40,885 nt of DNA from the NCBI GenBank assembly GCA_030267965.1, contig BRYA01000050.1:7534-48418 (forward strand), in the 5' to 3' direction. Shown one piece after another: positions 10,501 to 20,262 of the stretch. The first letter of the stretch is position 1. Each line of letters starts with the position of its first letter. Below the pieces are notes generated by a model, which was given only the letters and a program-made list of their open reading frames with translations, was not told the origin of the DNA and did not search any database. The translations under genes were made by a program, and so were the position numbers. This DNA is from Triparma columacea (lineage: Eukaryota > Sar > Bolidophyceae > Parmales > Triparmaceae).

Positions 10501-12041
10501 GGTTCAAGAAGTTGAGGAAAGCTGATGAGGGTTTAGAGTTCGAGAAGTGGATTGAGTCCACTGAAGAGATCGAGGAGGCTTGGAAGGACGTCTTGGATTC
10601 CTACAACCCGAAGGTCGCACCCAAGATAAATCACGAGGGTCGGAGAGTGGAGGGGACGCGGTGGAGGAAATGCACGGATCCGAAGGACAAGGAATCGTGG
10701 CCATTCTTCGTCCATGAGCTTACAGGCGACAAGACAGATATTCCACCGGGAGAGTTGCCAAGGGACGAAGGGGTTTTGGTCAGCAAGGGGGCCACGATCG
10801 ATAACTGGACTCTCTATGAGGTTCGAAGGAAGAAGAAATTAGAAGAAGAAGTTGAAAGTTCCGGTAAGGGGCAAGCAAAGTTCGATATCGAAGTCGTGGA
10901 ATACTACCGGAATGAGAAGACCAACGCCCGGACTACAGAGCAGCCGCGTGGCTTTAGGGCGGCGATGAGGGGGAGGAATGAACAAAATGTGAAGAGAACT
11001 TTGGCTAAGACCGAGAACTCGAAAGGTCCGGAGAAGGGTCTAACCTTGATCGTCGAGTTTACCGAAAAGTGTGTCTTCGCAAGAGGTGCGGTGACTAAGC
11101 GGGATCTTTTTGTCACATTACTGCAGAGGGTCAAGGACACGCTAGAGAGAAATAACTCAGCAGAGAACGCCGCCGTTCACAAGGCGAACAAGCAGGCAAA
11201 GGAGAAACTGGAGAAGGAGAAGCGCATTATTGCCGCCAAAAAGAAAAAAGAAAGAAATGAGAGGTTGAAAGAAGAGAAGGAATCGAAAAAACAACAAGAA
11301 TTGACGGAAAAGAGAGAGAAAATTCAAAACCTCCTACGCGAACAGAAGGAGGAAGAAGTTACGAACAAACTCGAGAAATGGAAGGGGAAACATTACGAGG
11401 GAAAGCTAAAGGCCGACAACAAGCAGCGGTGCTTCTGTAGCGTAGAGAAGTATCTAGACGACACGGCAAAGCTCTACAAAAATTGCTGTTACGGGAAAGA
11501 GAAACCAGGCCTGGTGGAAACGATTAAGGAGAAGGTCGTCGATTTATTTTCTCAGAAGCGCTTGAAAGGGGAAAATAAAATGGAAAGGCAGGCAAGGGAA
11601 TTCAGAGAAAGGGCGGAGAGGATCAGGAAGAAGAAGGGGAAGAAAACCGCCGCTAGGGGCGTGGCTCAGTCGGGGAGGGAGCCGAAGAAGGGGATAACCC
11701 TTCAAGATCTCGATGAAGCCATCCCAAGTGATCGAAGGAACTTAATCGCCAAGAGTCTGTTCCCACTTGTCCTCGCTTCTCCAACCCTGACCGAATCGAA
11801 TCATAAGAAGAAGAATGCCACATTGATCACCAACATGTTGATGGACAAGATGGACAACAAATCAATCATTAATGTGCTTTCCTTCCCTGATTATCTCAAT
11901 TCCAGCATCGTTGAGATCGTTCAAGCCGCAGAAAGGGAAGAACAGGAAGAACGGGAAGAACGGGAAGAACGAGCTCAACGCGCGAGAGATCTTGAGTGGT
12001 TCGGTGACGACACAATTGGTAGTTTGAATGACATCGATTAG
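4507..12041 (+). CDS. Multidomain DCD-DCD-vWA-alpha-kinase-MLLE protein
   Basis: Eight exons (4507-4728, 4813-6087, 6199-6357, 6507-6985, 7100-7484, 7589-8095, 8189-8875, 8985-12041) give a 2256-residue frame without internal stops. Domains in order: a DCD (development and cell death) domain at about 4-80; a Pro/Gln-rich linker with three 31-residue repeats; a second, divergent DCD domain at about 572-650; a vWA domain with MIDAS DASKS near 958 and LSDGAPSD; an atypical alpha-kinase (MHCK/eEF2K class) at about 1300-1580, with Lys1334 in LVAKES, VCDIQGG near 1519, LTDPAIH and a GRTDHGNKGI loop; a doubtful WW-like segment near 1796-1826 lacking the second Trp; a long charged coiled coil; and an MLLE/PABC-like domain at about 2155-2223. 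It should be a cytosolic Ser/Thr kinase; vWA plus alpha-kinase recalls Dictyostelium VwkA. MLLE suggests PAM2-type partners, hence mRNA or translation (inference). Confidence 0.85.
5028..5218 (+). repeat. Low-complexity Pro/Gln/Thr-coding repeat
   Basis: Imperfect copies of a CAACCAACGCCACCG unit (Gln-Pro-Thr-Pro-Pro) fill this part of exon 2 of the kinase gene, encoding a disordered linker after the first DCD domain. The copies drift towards Gln/Pro-rich variants downstream. Confidence 0.8.
5620..5898 (+). repeat. Three tandem 93-bp coding repeats
   Basis: Three near-identical 93-bp units start at 5620, 5713 and 5806, each coding 31 residues that begin LKEDMAKPYRPPPESQ and continue DSHGSREPSV. 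Copies differ by only a few bases, implying recent duplication or homogenisation. A truncated LKETKPS copy precedes the array. The region lies in the disordered linker of the kinase protein. Confidence 0.9.
8140..8188 (+). promoter_or_regulatory. Intron 3' end with CTAAC and TCGCTTCGCTC motif
   Basis: CTAAC precedes TCGCTTCGCTC (from 8155), then a second related TTCGCTCGTCG and the CAG of the kinase gene's sixth intron. The arrangement matches other introns in the window. Confidence 0.55.
8876..8984 (+). promoter_or_regulatory. Intron with 9-bp inverted repeat (possible hairpin)
   Basis: GAGCGAAGC at 8887-8895, near the donor, is the exact reverse complement of GCTTCGCTC at 8965-8973, near the acceptor. 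Pairing would bring the two splice sites of this 109-nt intron together. CTAAC lies at about 8946-8950. Whether the hairpin forms is inference. Confidence 0.4.
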
Positions 12042-12270
12042 GGTGGCGCAAGAAGGGGGGGCAGCGAAACCGGGGAGAATGTTGCGGGAGGGGGCGAAAT
12101 AACTAGTAGTCGAGTAGTAGTAGTAAGGGAGAAAATAGTAGGGTGGGTAAAGAAGGGAAGGAGGGGGGGGGGAGAGAACAAGGAACGAAATCGGGGGAGA
12201 GTTCTCCGGATGTACAACATGAGGTTTATACAAACAACAAAAATTTCCCTCTTTGCCTCTCTCCTCAACC

Positions 12271-15200
12271 TTACAACATGGCCTCCTCCTCCTCTTTCTT
12301 CTTCTGTATCTCCCGCTCCTCCTGGTTGGTAAAGGGATTGAGACTCTGTCCAATTTGTGCCTTCCTTCCTACATCTATATCTGGTATCAATGCATCCGCG
12401 ACGTTCTTTGCAATATACAGCGCCCTGACGAACTGGCTCTTGTTTGCCCTCGCCTCTTCGATCCTCTTGTGCTTCCTTTCCTTTTTTCTCTTTTTCCTTT
12501 CGTCCCTGAGATCGTTGCTCAAGTCAACTTGGTTGGTGGTGATCTGGGCAGAGAAGAGCTTCTGCTTCGTGGCCATGTACTTCCTGAGCTTTGCCTCCCA
12601 CCAACCCAGCCCAAAGATCGTCTTCCTCGTTCTATCCTGGAGGTGGTAAGCTGGGTGGAACATATTGGGGTACTGGATGTGCAGGCGCCGAACCATTTCG
12701 AATGTGACCTTGTCAGTCTTAGGCAAGTCAAACTCTTTCAGTGTCCTCGTGGTCCTCCCTCTGTAGTGGGGGTGCAAAACGCTCAGAATCTCCAGTAGTT
12801 GGTCATTATTAATATACCCTTCCCCTTCTGGGTCGAACATGGCAAAGAGCAACTTCAAGATCTCATCGCCCTGCAACATACAAAAAGTCCCAATCGCCTT
12901 GATGGTCTCTCCAAAATCTAGCCTATCGTACTCATCCAGCGCGTCCGTGAGCTTAAATATATGGTGAACATAATCACTCATAGGGCAACCAACAAAATGG
13001 CTAAACTCCTCCATCGAAATGAAGCCGTCTCGATCTAAATCGATGTAGCTGAAGTACGTGATGAGCTGCTCCAGTTCCGTGGGATTCAGCGCCAAGAACT
13101 CCATCGTATACTTGATGGGGTTGTCCGCGTTCTCCCTGCTTTCGTCCTCGTGGACCTGTGCCGCGTGGAGCTTCCTTAGGAGCTTCTCCTCCATCTCCAT
13201 CAGCTTTTCGTCATCTGGGCTCTTTGCGAGCATCTTCCTGAGCTCATGCAGTTCTTTCGCCACATGTGCGCTATTTGCAAATGTCGGCACAGCAGCCCTT
13301 TCCACCTTCCTCACCCATAGATTCATATCTCCGAATCCAAACTCCAAAAATGACGTCTCGAGCATCTCGAAGCCCTCCTTCCTGAGCTCTTCCTCATCTG
13401 CCAGCGTATAACTCAAATTCAAATCTCCAATGGGCATGTCTGGTGGTCCTGCCTTGTAAGTCCACACGCAGAAGCTCGGGTCGTTAGCGGTTTCCCCTCT
13501 CATCTTTGGGTGGCCACTCCTTTCCCATCCCTCCTCCAAGAGATTGATATACAAATCGTGGTTTTGGTCCGTGTGGCTCAGCTCCAGCTCGGTAATGAAC
13601 TCGTCCTGGTCGACAGTCTTCTCAACCCAAATAACAATCTGGTCGTGCAGACCAATCTCCCTCCCGATCCTTCTGAAAAAGGGCATTCCTTGAGTCTGCA
13701 GGGTGCTCTGCTTCGAGGTGAACTCGTCGGTCTCCGTGCTTCCCACCGTGAACTTGACTGCCCTGATCGCCTCAACCTGCCCGCCCTTGATCTTCATCCT
13801 CTTCTTGATGGTGCTCACCATCTGCAGCTGCTCCGGGTCGTCCCTCGTCCCCGCCTGCTTCCTCAGGTACTGCTTAATGGCGGTGATGGGCTTCATCCTC
13901 TTGTTCCCCCCCGCCCCTACCCCCCTCACCCCCAGACTCTTGATATCGTCATCAGCCTGCTTTGCCTGCCAATTTGCCTTCTCCTTGGCCTCCTCCTCTT
14001 CCTTTATCTTCGCCGCTTCCTCTGCGAGCTGCTCCTCGAGCTCTCTTTGCGCCTTTATGACAGTCTTCTTTCTCTCTCTGATATCCTCTTGCAAGTGTTT
14101 GAGCTGCTGGTTCCTCATCTCCTCCTCAGCCTCCGCCTTGGCATTCAGGTAGTACTGCTCCCTCCTGTCCATGGTCTCCTCGAACAGCCTTTCTCTCTCC
14201 TCCAGGTCCTCCCTCCTCTTTTGCAATTTCTTCCTCCCCTCCTCGAACTCCGCCATCGTCTTTACGTCGCCACCGCCTGCCTCCACCTCCTCTTGCAGTA
14301 TGGCCTCCCTCTGCTTAAAGACCTCCTCTGCTGCTTCTAGCTCCTTCTTCTCCTTCGCTATTTCATCAAGCGCTACTTTGTCCCCCTTGAGCTCCTCATC
14401 CCTGAATTTCTCGATGGTTTCCGACTGCTTCTTGAGCCTCGCCGCTGCCATCGCGTCTTCGTCGTCGAGGGTCTTGATCTCCTTCACCAGCGCGTCCTCC
14501 TCCTCCTTGAGCTTTGCCTCCCTCCTTTCCCTCGTAGGGGCGTCAAGGTCAATCTCCTGCCTCAAGGTTTCAGCGGCCTGCTTCAAATCTCTCTTCTCCA
14601 ACTCGCTTTCCACCTCCTGGCTCTCCGCCTTGGTCTGGTACTCTATGATCTTCCTCTCCTTCTCTTCAATGTCCTCCTTCTCTTTCTCGACCTCCTTACG
14701 CTGCTTCTCGAGAATTGCAGACTTCTGGTTCAACTCCTTCCTCTTTTTCTTCCTCTGGTCAGTGAGCCTTCCTTCCTCGACGTTCTGTCTGGTCAGCCAT
14801 GGCTGACTCCTGAACATGTCCATCCACCTCTCCTCCTCCATGGCTTTCCTTGCCTTAGGCTGGTTCTTCAGAACGGCGGTGATGGTGTGCATCTTGTGCC
14901 TGCTGATTCCATTGTAGTCGTTCTTGAACACGACGGCTTCGCTCATCAGCTTGTCTTCCTCGCTATGACTAATTTCAAGGCTCTTGCTCAGCTTTGGCAG
15001 CACAACCTCCATGAGTTTCTGCTGCTTCGCTTTGAGTTTGGCGGCCCTCTCTAGACACCTCAAGCTCTCGTCGCTCAAAGGCTTGCTCCTCATCCTCTCG
15101 ATGTCGTTGCCAACTTTTTCAGCGTCGAACTGGCGATCCCATTTCAGCACACTTAAGATCTCAACAATGTTTGCCCGGTCGCCTTCTCCGTGCTTCTTGT

Positions 15201-15297
15201 CGTTTTCGTATCTCGCCAAGCTCCTCTCGAGCAAGCTTTCCTGCTCAGTATCGTAGGCAACCAAACGCCTCACGATCTTATCGAGGGAGTCAAGTAA
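12271..15297 (-). CDS. Coiled-coil / EF-hand segment, in-frame continuation after a TAG
   Basis: A 1008-codon open frame immediately downstream of, and in the same frame as, the LRR/IQ/B-box ORF, separated only by TAG at 15298-15300. The first in-frame ATG is at 15093, about 68 codons in, yet the helical sequence before it (LLDSLDKIVRRLVAYDTEQE) looks like genuine protein. The N-terminal half is a long Glu/Lys coiled coil. The middle has repeated beta-rich segments each ending in a Trp-containing strand (IVIWVEK, FCVWTYK, NLWVRK), which vaguely resemble MABP/MVB12-type repeats. The C-terminal part has one canonical EF-hand loop (DLDRDGFISMEEF) and one degenerate loop (DPEGEGYINNDQL, Gln in place of the final Glu). 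It is probably the C-terminus of the upstream ORF's protein; a separate gene is less likely. Confidence 0.65.
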   Translation of the reverse strand, partial: LLDSLDKIVRRLVAYDTEQESLLERSLARYENDKKHGEGDRANIVEILSVLKWDRQFDAEKVGNDIERMRSKPLSDESLRCLERAAKLKAKQQKLMEVVLPKLSKSLEISHSEEDKLMSEAVVFKNDYNGISRHKMHTITAVLKNQPKARKAMEEERWMDMFRSQPWLTRQNVEEGRLTDQRKKKRKELNQKSAILEKQRKEVEKEKEDIEEKERKIIEYQTKAESQEVESELEKRDLKQAAETLRQEIDLDAPTRERREAKLKEEEDALVKEIKTLDDEDAMAAARLKKQSETIEKFRDEELKGDKVALDEIAKEKKELEAAEEVFKQREAILQEEVEAGGGDVKTMAEFEEGRKKLQKRREDLEERERLFEETMDRREQYYLNAKAEAEEEMRNQQLKHLQEDIRERKKTVIKAQRELEEQLAEEAAKIKEEEEAKEKANWQAKQADDDIKSLGVRGVGAGGNKRMKPITAIKQYLRKQAGTRDDPEQLQMVSTIKKRMKIKGGQVEAIRAVKFTVGSTETDEFTSKQSTLQTQGMPFFRRIGREIGLHDQIVIWVEKTVDQDEFITELELSHTDQNHDLYINLLEEGWERSGHPKMRGETANDPSFCVWTYKAGPPDMPIGDLNLSYTLADEEELRKEGFEMLETSFLEFGFGDMNLWVRKVERAAVPTFANSAHVAKELHELRKMLAKSPDDEKLMEMEEKLLRKLHAAQVHEDESRENADNPIKYTMEFLALNPTELEQLITYFSYIDLDRDGFISMEEFSHFVGCPMSDYVHHIFKLTDALDEYDRLDFGETIKAIGTFCMLQGDEILKLLFAMFDPEGEGYINNDQLLEILSVLHPHYRGRTTRTLKEFDLPKTDKVTFEMVRRLHIQYPNMFHPAYHLQDRTRKTIFGLGWWEAKLRKYMATKQKLFSAQITTNQVDLSNDLRDERKKRKKERKHKRIEEARANKSQFVRALYIAKNVADALIPDIDVGRKAQIGQSLNPFTNQEEREIQKKKEEEEAML

Positions 15298-15300
15298 CTA
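15298..15300 (-). other. In-frame TAG between two long ORFs
   Basis: The minus strand reads NKYYKE-TAG-LLDSLDKIV without change of frame. Flanking ORFs are 1147 and 1008 codons long. No GT-AG intron that I could find removes the stop and keeps the frame. It may be a true nonsense allele, a readthrough stop, or a base error. Confidence 0.7.
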
Positions 15301-18300
15301 CTCCTTGTAGTACTTGTTCTCTTCCTCGTCGTCACAAGCCTCGAGCCTCTTCTTGACGAACAAGTCAACCGTTCTCAGCACTTTGGACTCGTCGTCGATC
15401 CACATCAAGTGTTTTGACGCCCAGCTGCTCTGCACTTTGCTTTGAACAATCCGCCGTGTTGTCTGCCTCAAGTGAACGGTCAGCCATCTTAGCGCCAGGT
15501 TAACGTTGTCGATGAGATTTTTATTGTGAGTCTTCTTGGCTCCGATAATTTTCATCAACATGCTCTTCTGATAGTACTCTGGCGACCTCACGTTGAGCTT
15601 GCTCACTATTGCTCTCATTTCGCTCTCCTCTTTTTCGATCGCGTTGGCCCTGCCCTTCAGTTTGTCGTGTAGCTTTTCATAAACCTCCATATTCTCGTTG
15701 CACCACTTGGTTTCAATGTCTGTTTTCTCTTGGGCCTCCTTCTTAAGTTCTTCGAGCCGCACGATTTGCTTCCCTCTCTCAAATTGCCTCCTGTTCTCGA
15801 AGTCTTTTTCAACTCTCTTTTGAATTATGGGTTTGATTTCCTTGATCTCGTCTTTATCATGGTAAACAGTTAGGTCGATCTTGGCGAGGTAGAAGTACCT
15901 CCTGACACTGTGCCCCCTGAACGCCTTTTGGATAGAAACAGAACATTTAGCGTGGAGTTCGTCGACGAGACTGTTGGAGACAACGGCTGTAGATATTGTG
16001 TCCATGAGTGCCCTCATACGTGCCCTCTTCACGCACACTTCTTGAAAATGTTGCAACACGTTAGCAGCGTCGTGAATTCGCTGCTCTGTTTCGGCAGCCT
16101 CCTTGGCCCTGAGCCTCTCTTCCTCTTCAGCCTCCTCCATCTCTCGCTCAAGTTGCTTGGCCTCTTCAATCTTCGCCAACTCGGCGTCATTTTGAGCCAT
16201 GTCAGTAAGGGCGAGAAGCTTCTTACTCGCAAGTTTCGCAGCGTTGAGGTGCGGGATGATACCAACCTCTCTCCTTGGTTGGATATACTCGTGATGGTAC
16301 TGAACCACATTGTGGTGCTTTTTGGCTGGCTTGCTGTGAATGTGAGTGCTACACTGAACGCAATATGATGTACAGCACTGGACACACGTCAATGACATGT
16401 AACGCTTGGAGCAGAGGGTGCATTTCGGGTGCGAAGAATGTTTAGGCATTGGGTTGTACGGGTCGTTATCAGGGTCGTTCTTGGACTCGAGCATCTCGCA
16501 GTAGTTCTGGTAGTGCGTCTTGGTAGGGTCAAAGAACTCCTTCATTTCGTTGCCTTTTTCAATGACTTGCGCCGGAGGCCAGAGGTTACCTCCGAACACA
16601 TGAACCCCGTCCGGAGTTAAATTCATCTCATAAGCGTCGTCTTTCTTTCCCCAAAAAATTGGGAGCCTCCGATTGAAGGGGAGCTCCACATACGGCTCCT
16701 CGTCGAACCTCCTGGGCTGAGGGTCCTTGTTAAAGGTCATCTTGATCTCCTTCTTGACCTCTTCGTCGAGCTGTTCACGAAGCACTGGCATCTGCTTTCG
16801 AATGGATTCGTCGATCTCGAAAGGATCGGAGGGCCTTGGGAGGAACACGCCGCTTTCGATGAGCTCCTCCAAACGCTTAAGCTCGCGCTCCTTCTTCTTA
16901 ACCCAAAGGTGGTCCTGTAGGCGACACTTGAGGCCCCTCCAGGCAGCCTGGAGAGAAGTCGCTGCGTCAATTTCGTCGAGCATTGAGTTGACAATGCAAC
17001 ACGCGTCGTAACGACGGTAAGCAGTCTGGATCGTGATGCAAGCATTCCTTATCTTTTGAAATACTCGCTGCATGAGCTCCCTTCTCCTCTTTTTCGATTT
17101 CATCCTTCGCTTCTTCAACTTCGTCGTGAACTTGGTGTACTCTCTACAGGTAGACTTGAACTTGTACAGCCTGAAAGCCTTCTTGATCTTCTTCGCCGAC
17201 GACCACCACCTCCAGAGCACATTACGTTTCCAGCACTTGTAGTTTTTCATAATCAACGCTATCGCCTTCTTCTCAAGCTCGATCCGGGAAAAGAATGCGT
17301 CGCGGAAGTAGAGGGAGTCTATCTTCTCCACGGGTGTGAATCCGACAAAAGGAGGCTCCGAGATCTCAATGTAGTTGAAATTTGAAGCCATGATGTTGCC
17401 GATTTTGTGAGAGTGCTGGATTTGGGGGCAGTCGGAGACTTTCAGGGTTTGCAATTGGGGGGCCGTGTGACATATATGAATCAGAGATTGAGTCGTCAGG
17501 TGCTTGGTGTCCGAGAGGTCGAGGTACACAAGGTGGGGGAGGGATGATGCCTCGGGGTAAGGGAGATTGTCGTGGTGGAAGTTCCCAAAGAATGCAGAAT
17601 TGGACAGGGTGAGGTGAGTGAGCTTGGGGTTGTGAGTCGTCAAGGTGGAGAAAACCCTCATCGTGAACTGGCACTCCTTGTTGATGTTTTCGTCCGGGTG
17701 ACCAACTTTGAGCTTGGCGAGGTTGGGATTGTTGGAGGAAATGAGAAGGAGAAACTCGTCGTCGACTTTGTAAGCGGATGTGAGATCGATTTCAGTAAGC
17801 TGAGTAAAGTTCTCCAGAAAGTCAAAGCTGTAGGATGACTTCTTCTCTTCGTCGGACACTCTCCCAATCAGCTCTGTGTCTGGAATGAGAAGGGTGGAGA
17901 GGTTGGGGAAGCACGAGGCAATCGTTTTCAGCGCCAAATTGTTGATATGGGGGCAACCCTCCAATCGAAGGTGGGTGAGGGAAAGAGAAGGTGAGAACGA
18001 AGATTTATTGACGTTGACGTTGTTGCCTAGATTCAGGTCCTCCAGGGTAGGTATGGATTGGAAAAGTGACGAAAAGCACAGCGCAGAGAGAGTTTGGGAA
18101 GGCTGTGAGGTACAAAGGTTTAATTGGGAGAGGTTATTAAATTTGGACGCCATTATAGTAATGGTATCAGAAGATATGCCAAGGTTGGAATGTTGAAATT
18201 TTGGATTTTCGTCCTTCTTGTCCTCTTCAGTATGAGCTGTGTAGGGGTTCGAGTTGACAGGGAGGTCCCAGAAGCCCACATCGAGATACTCTAGGTGCTC

Positions 18301-20086
18301 TGCCGACGAGGCGGCCATGGCCTCGATTTCGTTGGGCGTGATACACGGGTAGTGCGAAACTATGAGAGTCACGAGCTCAACCATACCCGCGGAGACAAAG
18401 TGCAGAGTCCCTTCCGAAAGATTTCTACAGTACGAAATATCCAAGTACTTTAGTCCATACACTTGGGCTGTCGTGAGACCTCCCCCGGACTTACCCACAA
18501 AAGCCTTTCCTGTGATGCTCTTGTTGTGGGATATTGTCAAGTATTTCAGTTCCTTGCATTTCTGCAAAATTGCCGTGAGTGACAGGTCGGAGAAGTGAGG
18601 AAGGTGAGAAGCATAGAGGGTATGGAGCTTGGGACAGGAGGCTATTGTGGAGATTGAGGCATCGGAAAGGGGGGTATTTCTGGGAGGAGGAGCGAGGCAA
18701 GAGAAACGAAAGGTACGTTCGTTAGCATTTAGAATTGACATACTGAAACGCTTTCTTTACAATCTCACCTCGAAATGTTGATTTTTGTGAGAGTCTCAGA
18801 GCATGTCCGAATGGCCACTAAGAGACAGTCGTCGTTGAGTGCAGGGTTGTGGGAGATATCGAGCTCCATCAGCCTCGCCTCGCTGTTGTTGAAGAAGGCC
18901 TTGATTCCGTAAGGAGTGAGCTTGGGATTAGCGGCGATGGACAGCTTCTGCAACGAAGCTGACGTGGATGCAAATATGCGCAAACGGTTGTCGTAGAAGT
19001 GCTCCGAATTGTTGACAATCAAGGTCTTGTAGCTGCTATTATCCTGCGATAAGCCAAGCGAGTTTGGCGAGCGAATCGAGCCGTAGGAGGGCGTTCTGTT
19101 AGTGGGCGAGCAGTGAAGCGAGGAGCCATTGAGGCTGCGTTAGCCCAAACAATTCTCACCTTTATTATTGCCCTCAGGTTGGTGTCCTCCAAAAACCACA
19201 TCGAAAAGTCCAAGTGTGGCGACGGTTGCCCAAACACATGCGAAATGTTCGGGTGGAGGTAGTAAGGTGGAGGAGTAGGTACAGAGGGCAGATCCACCAT
19301 GTGGGGGAGGTGGTACTTCTGTACATTTTCTGTTTTTTCGTAAAACATTGACGCAAGGTAGAGAGGCATCGGCTTCGTTTCCGTGTTGGAACCGGGGTAA
19401 CGGACGAGGGGTGGGGGAGGGACCCAACCTGTATCGTTCTCTATTTCGATCTCCTTGTCTACCTCCCTCTTGATCTCCTCTGCCCGCTCGTCTATTGTCA
19501 TTTTGTCTCTTCGTTTGATTTCCTGCTTCAGCTGAAGCAACTCGTCGTTGATAGCCTGCGGCGGGAGTAACGAGGTGGGAAGGGATGGAGAGGGTTTAGC
19601 ATTTATCATTCATACTCGTGTTCACCATCACTCCTTGTCAATTCTCACCTCCATCTTCCTGGTAGTCCTCTTCTTAATTTTTGCATGCTTGGCCTCCAAC
19701 TTCGCTTGTGCCTCATGTCTCATCGATAGTTTTGTCATTGGTCCCCGAGAGGGGTTGTCTATACTGTCCGCGGGAGGAGTTGAGGAAGTATGCAGGGGCT
19801 TGTTCTCGGCGAAGTGAACAGAGGAGGAGGACTCCTGAGGGTCCAGAATGTCCTCCACGCTAATATTATGGGATTCGAGGAACTTCTTCGGGAGTGTACC
19901 ATTTGTGGTGAAGCCTCTCCGTCGCTCGGTGGTTGTGGGAAGAGGAGGAGAGGAGGAGCCCCGGGAGTGGGTTGGGGGAGGGCTGTAGGATCCCTTACTT
20001 GAACGGTGCGGCCGCCGCTCGTTCGAACTGCGGTGATCCCCGAGGGATGATGACGACTGCGAGTTGCGCATTCTCCGTTCATCCAT
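15298..20086 (-). CDS. LRR / IQ / B-box multidomain protein (N-terminal part)
   Basis: Exons 19649-20086, 19160-19555, 18769-19043 and 15298-18742 join to 1517 residues ending at the TAG. The N-terminal 150 or so residues are Ser/Pro-rich and disordered, then comes a short helix. A long leucine-rich repeat array of the FBXL/AMN1 type follows (about 330-880; LKYLDISYCRNLSEG, LEYLDVGFWDLP, LVYLDLSDTKHLTTQ). Next are IQ calmodulin-binding motifs (ITIQTAYRRYDA, TSLQAAWRGLKCR and, later, VSIQKAFRGHSVRR). A B-box-like zinc finger (CTLCS... CVQCCTSYCVQC... H-H) lies near 1140-1185, and coiled coil fills the rest. No F-box is seen. The role is unknown; a calmodulin/Ca-regulated scaffold, possibly cytoskeletal or ciliary, is a guess. 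Start taken at ATG 20086; an upstream non-coding exon with acceptor at 20117 is possible. Confidence 0.75.
18743..18768 (-). other. 26-nt intron
   Basis: Between two LRR-coding frames lies a 26-nt insert that starts GTGAGATTG and ends GCGTTTCAG. Without removal, the frame hits TGA at once. With removal, the LRR sequence continues as KINIS-SMSILNAN. No CTAAC branch motif fits inside. Confidence 0.65.
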
Positions 20087-20262
20087 GCTGAGGGGTGTTT
20101 TGCCAGGCGCTGCCAACTGTTAGTGTTTGAGCTGAGGTCCGGATGAGGGGAAAAGGGGAAAGGGGGAGAAAGAAGAAGTGGAAGGATTAAGTTTTGGAGG
20201 AAAAAGTGTGCAATACGATGAGATTCGTTATAAAAAAATAAGGCGTATTATGGGGCCTCTTC

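Noticed and set aside
10630..10735. A true WW domain in the kinase protein
   Set aside because: The first Trp and a WPFFVHELTG turn are present, but the second Trp is missing, so it is only noted as WW-like.
13510..14806. Long plus-strand ORFs (276 and 211 codons) opposite the coiled-coil gene
   Set aside because: They are Leu/Ser-rich mirror readings of Glu/Lys-rich helix codons on the minus strand, with no domain and no splice structure.
15282..15345. A small intron removing the TAG at 15298
   Set aside because: The GT and AG dinucleotides here give 16- or 38-nt introns that shift the frame into new stops.
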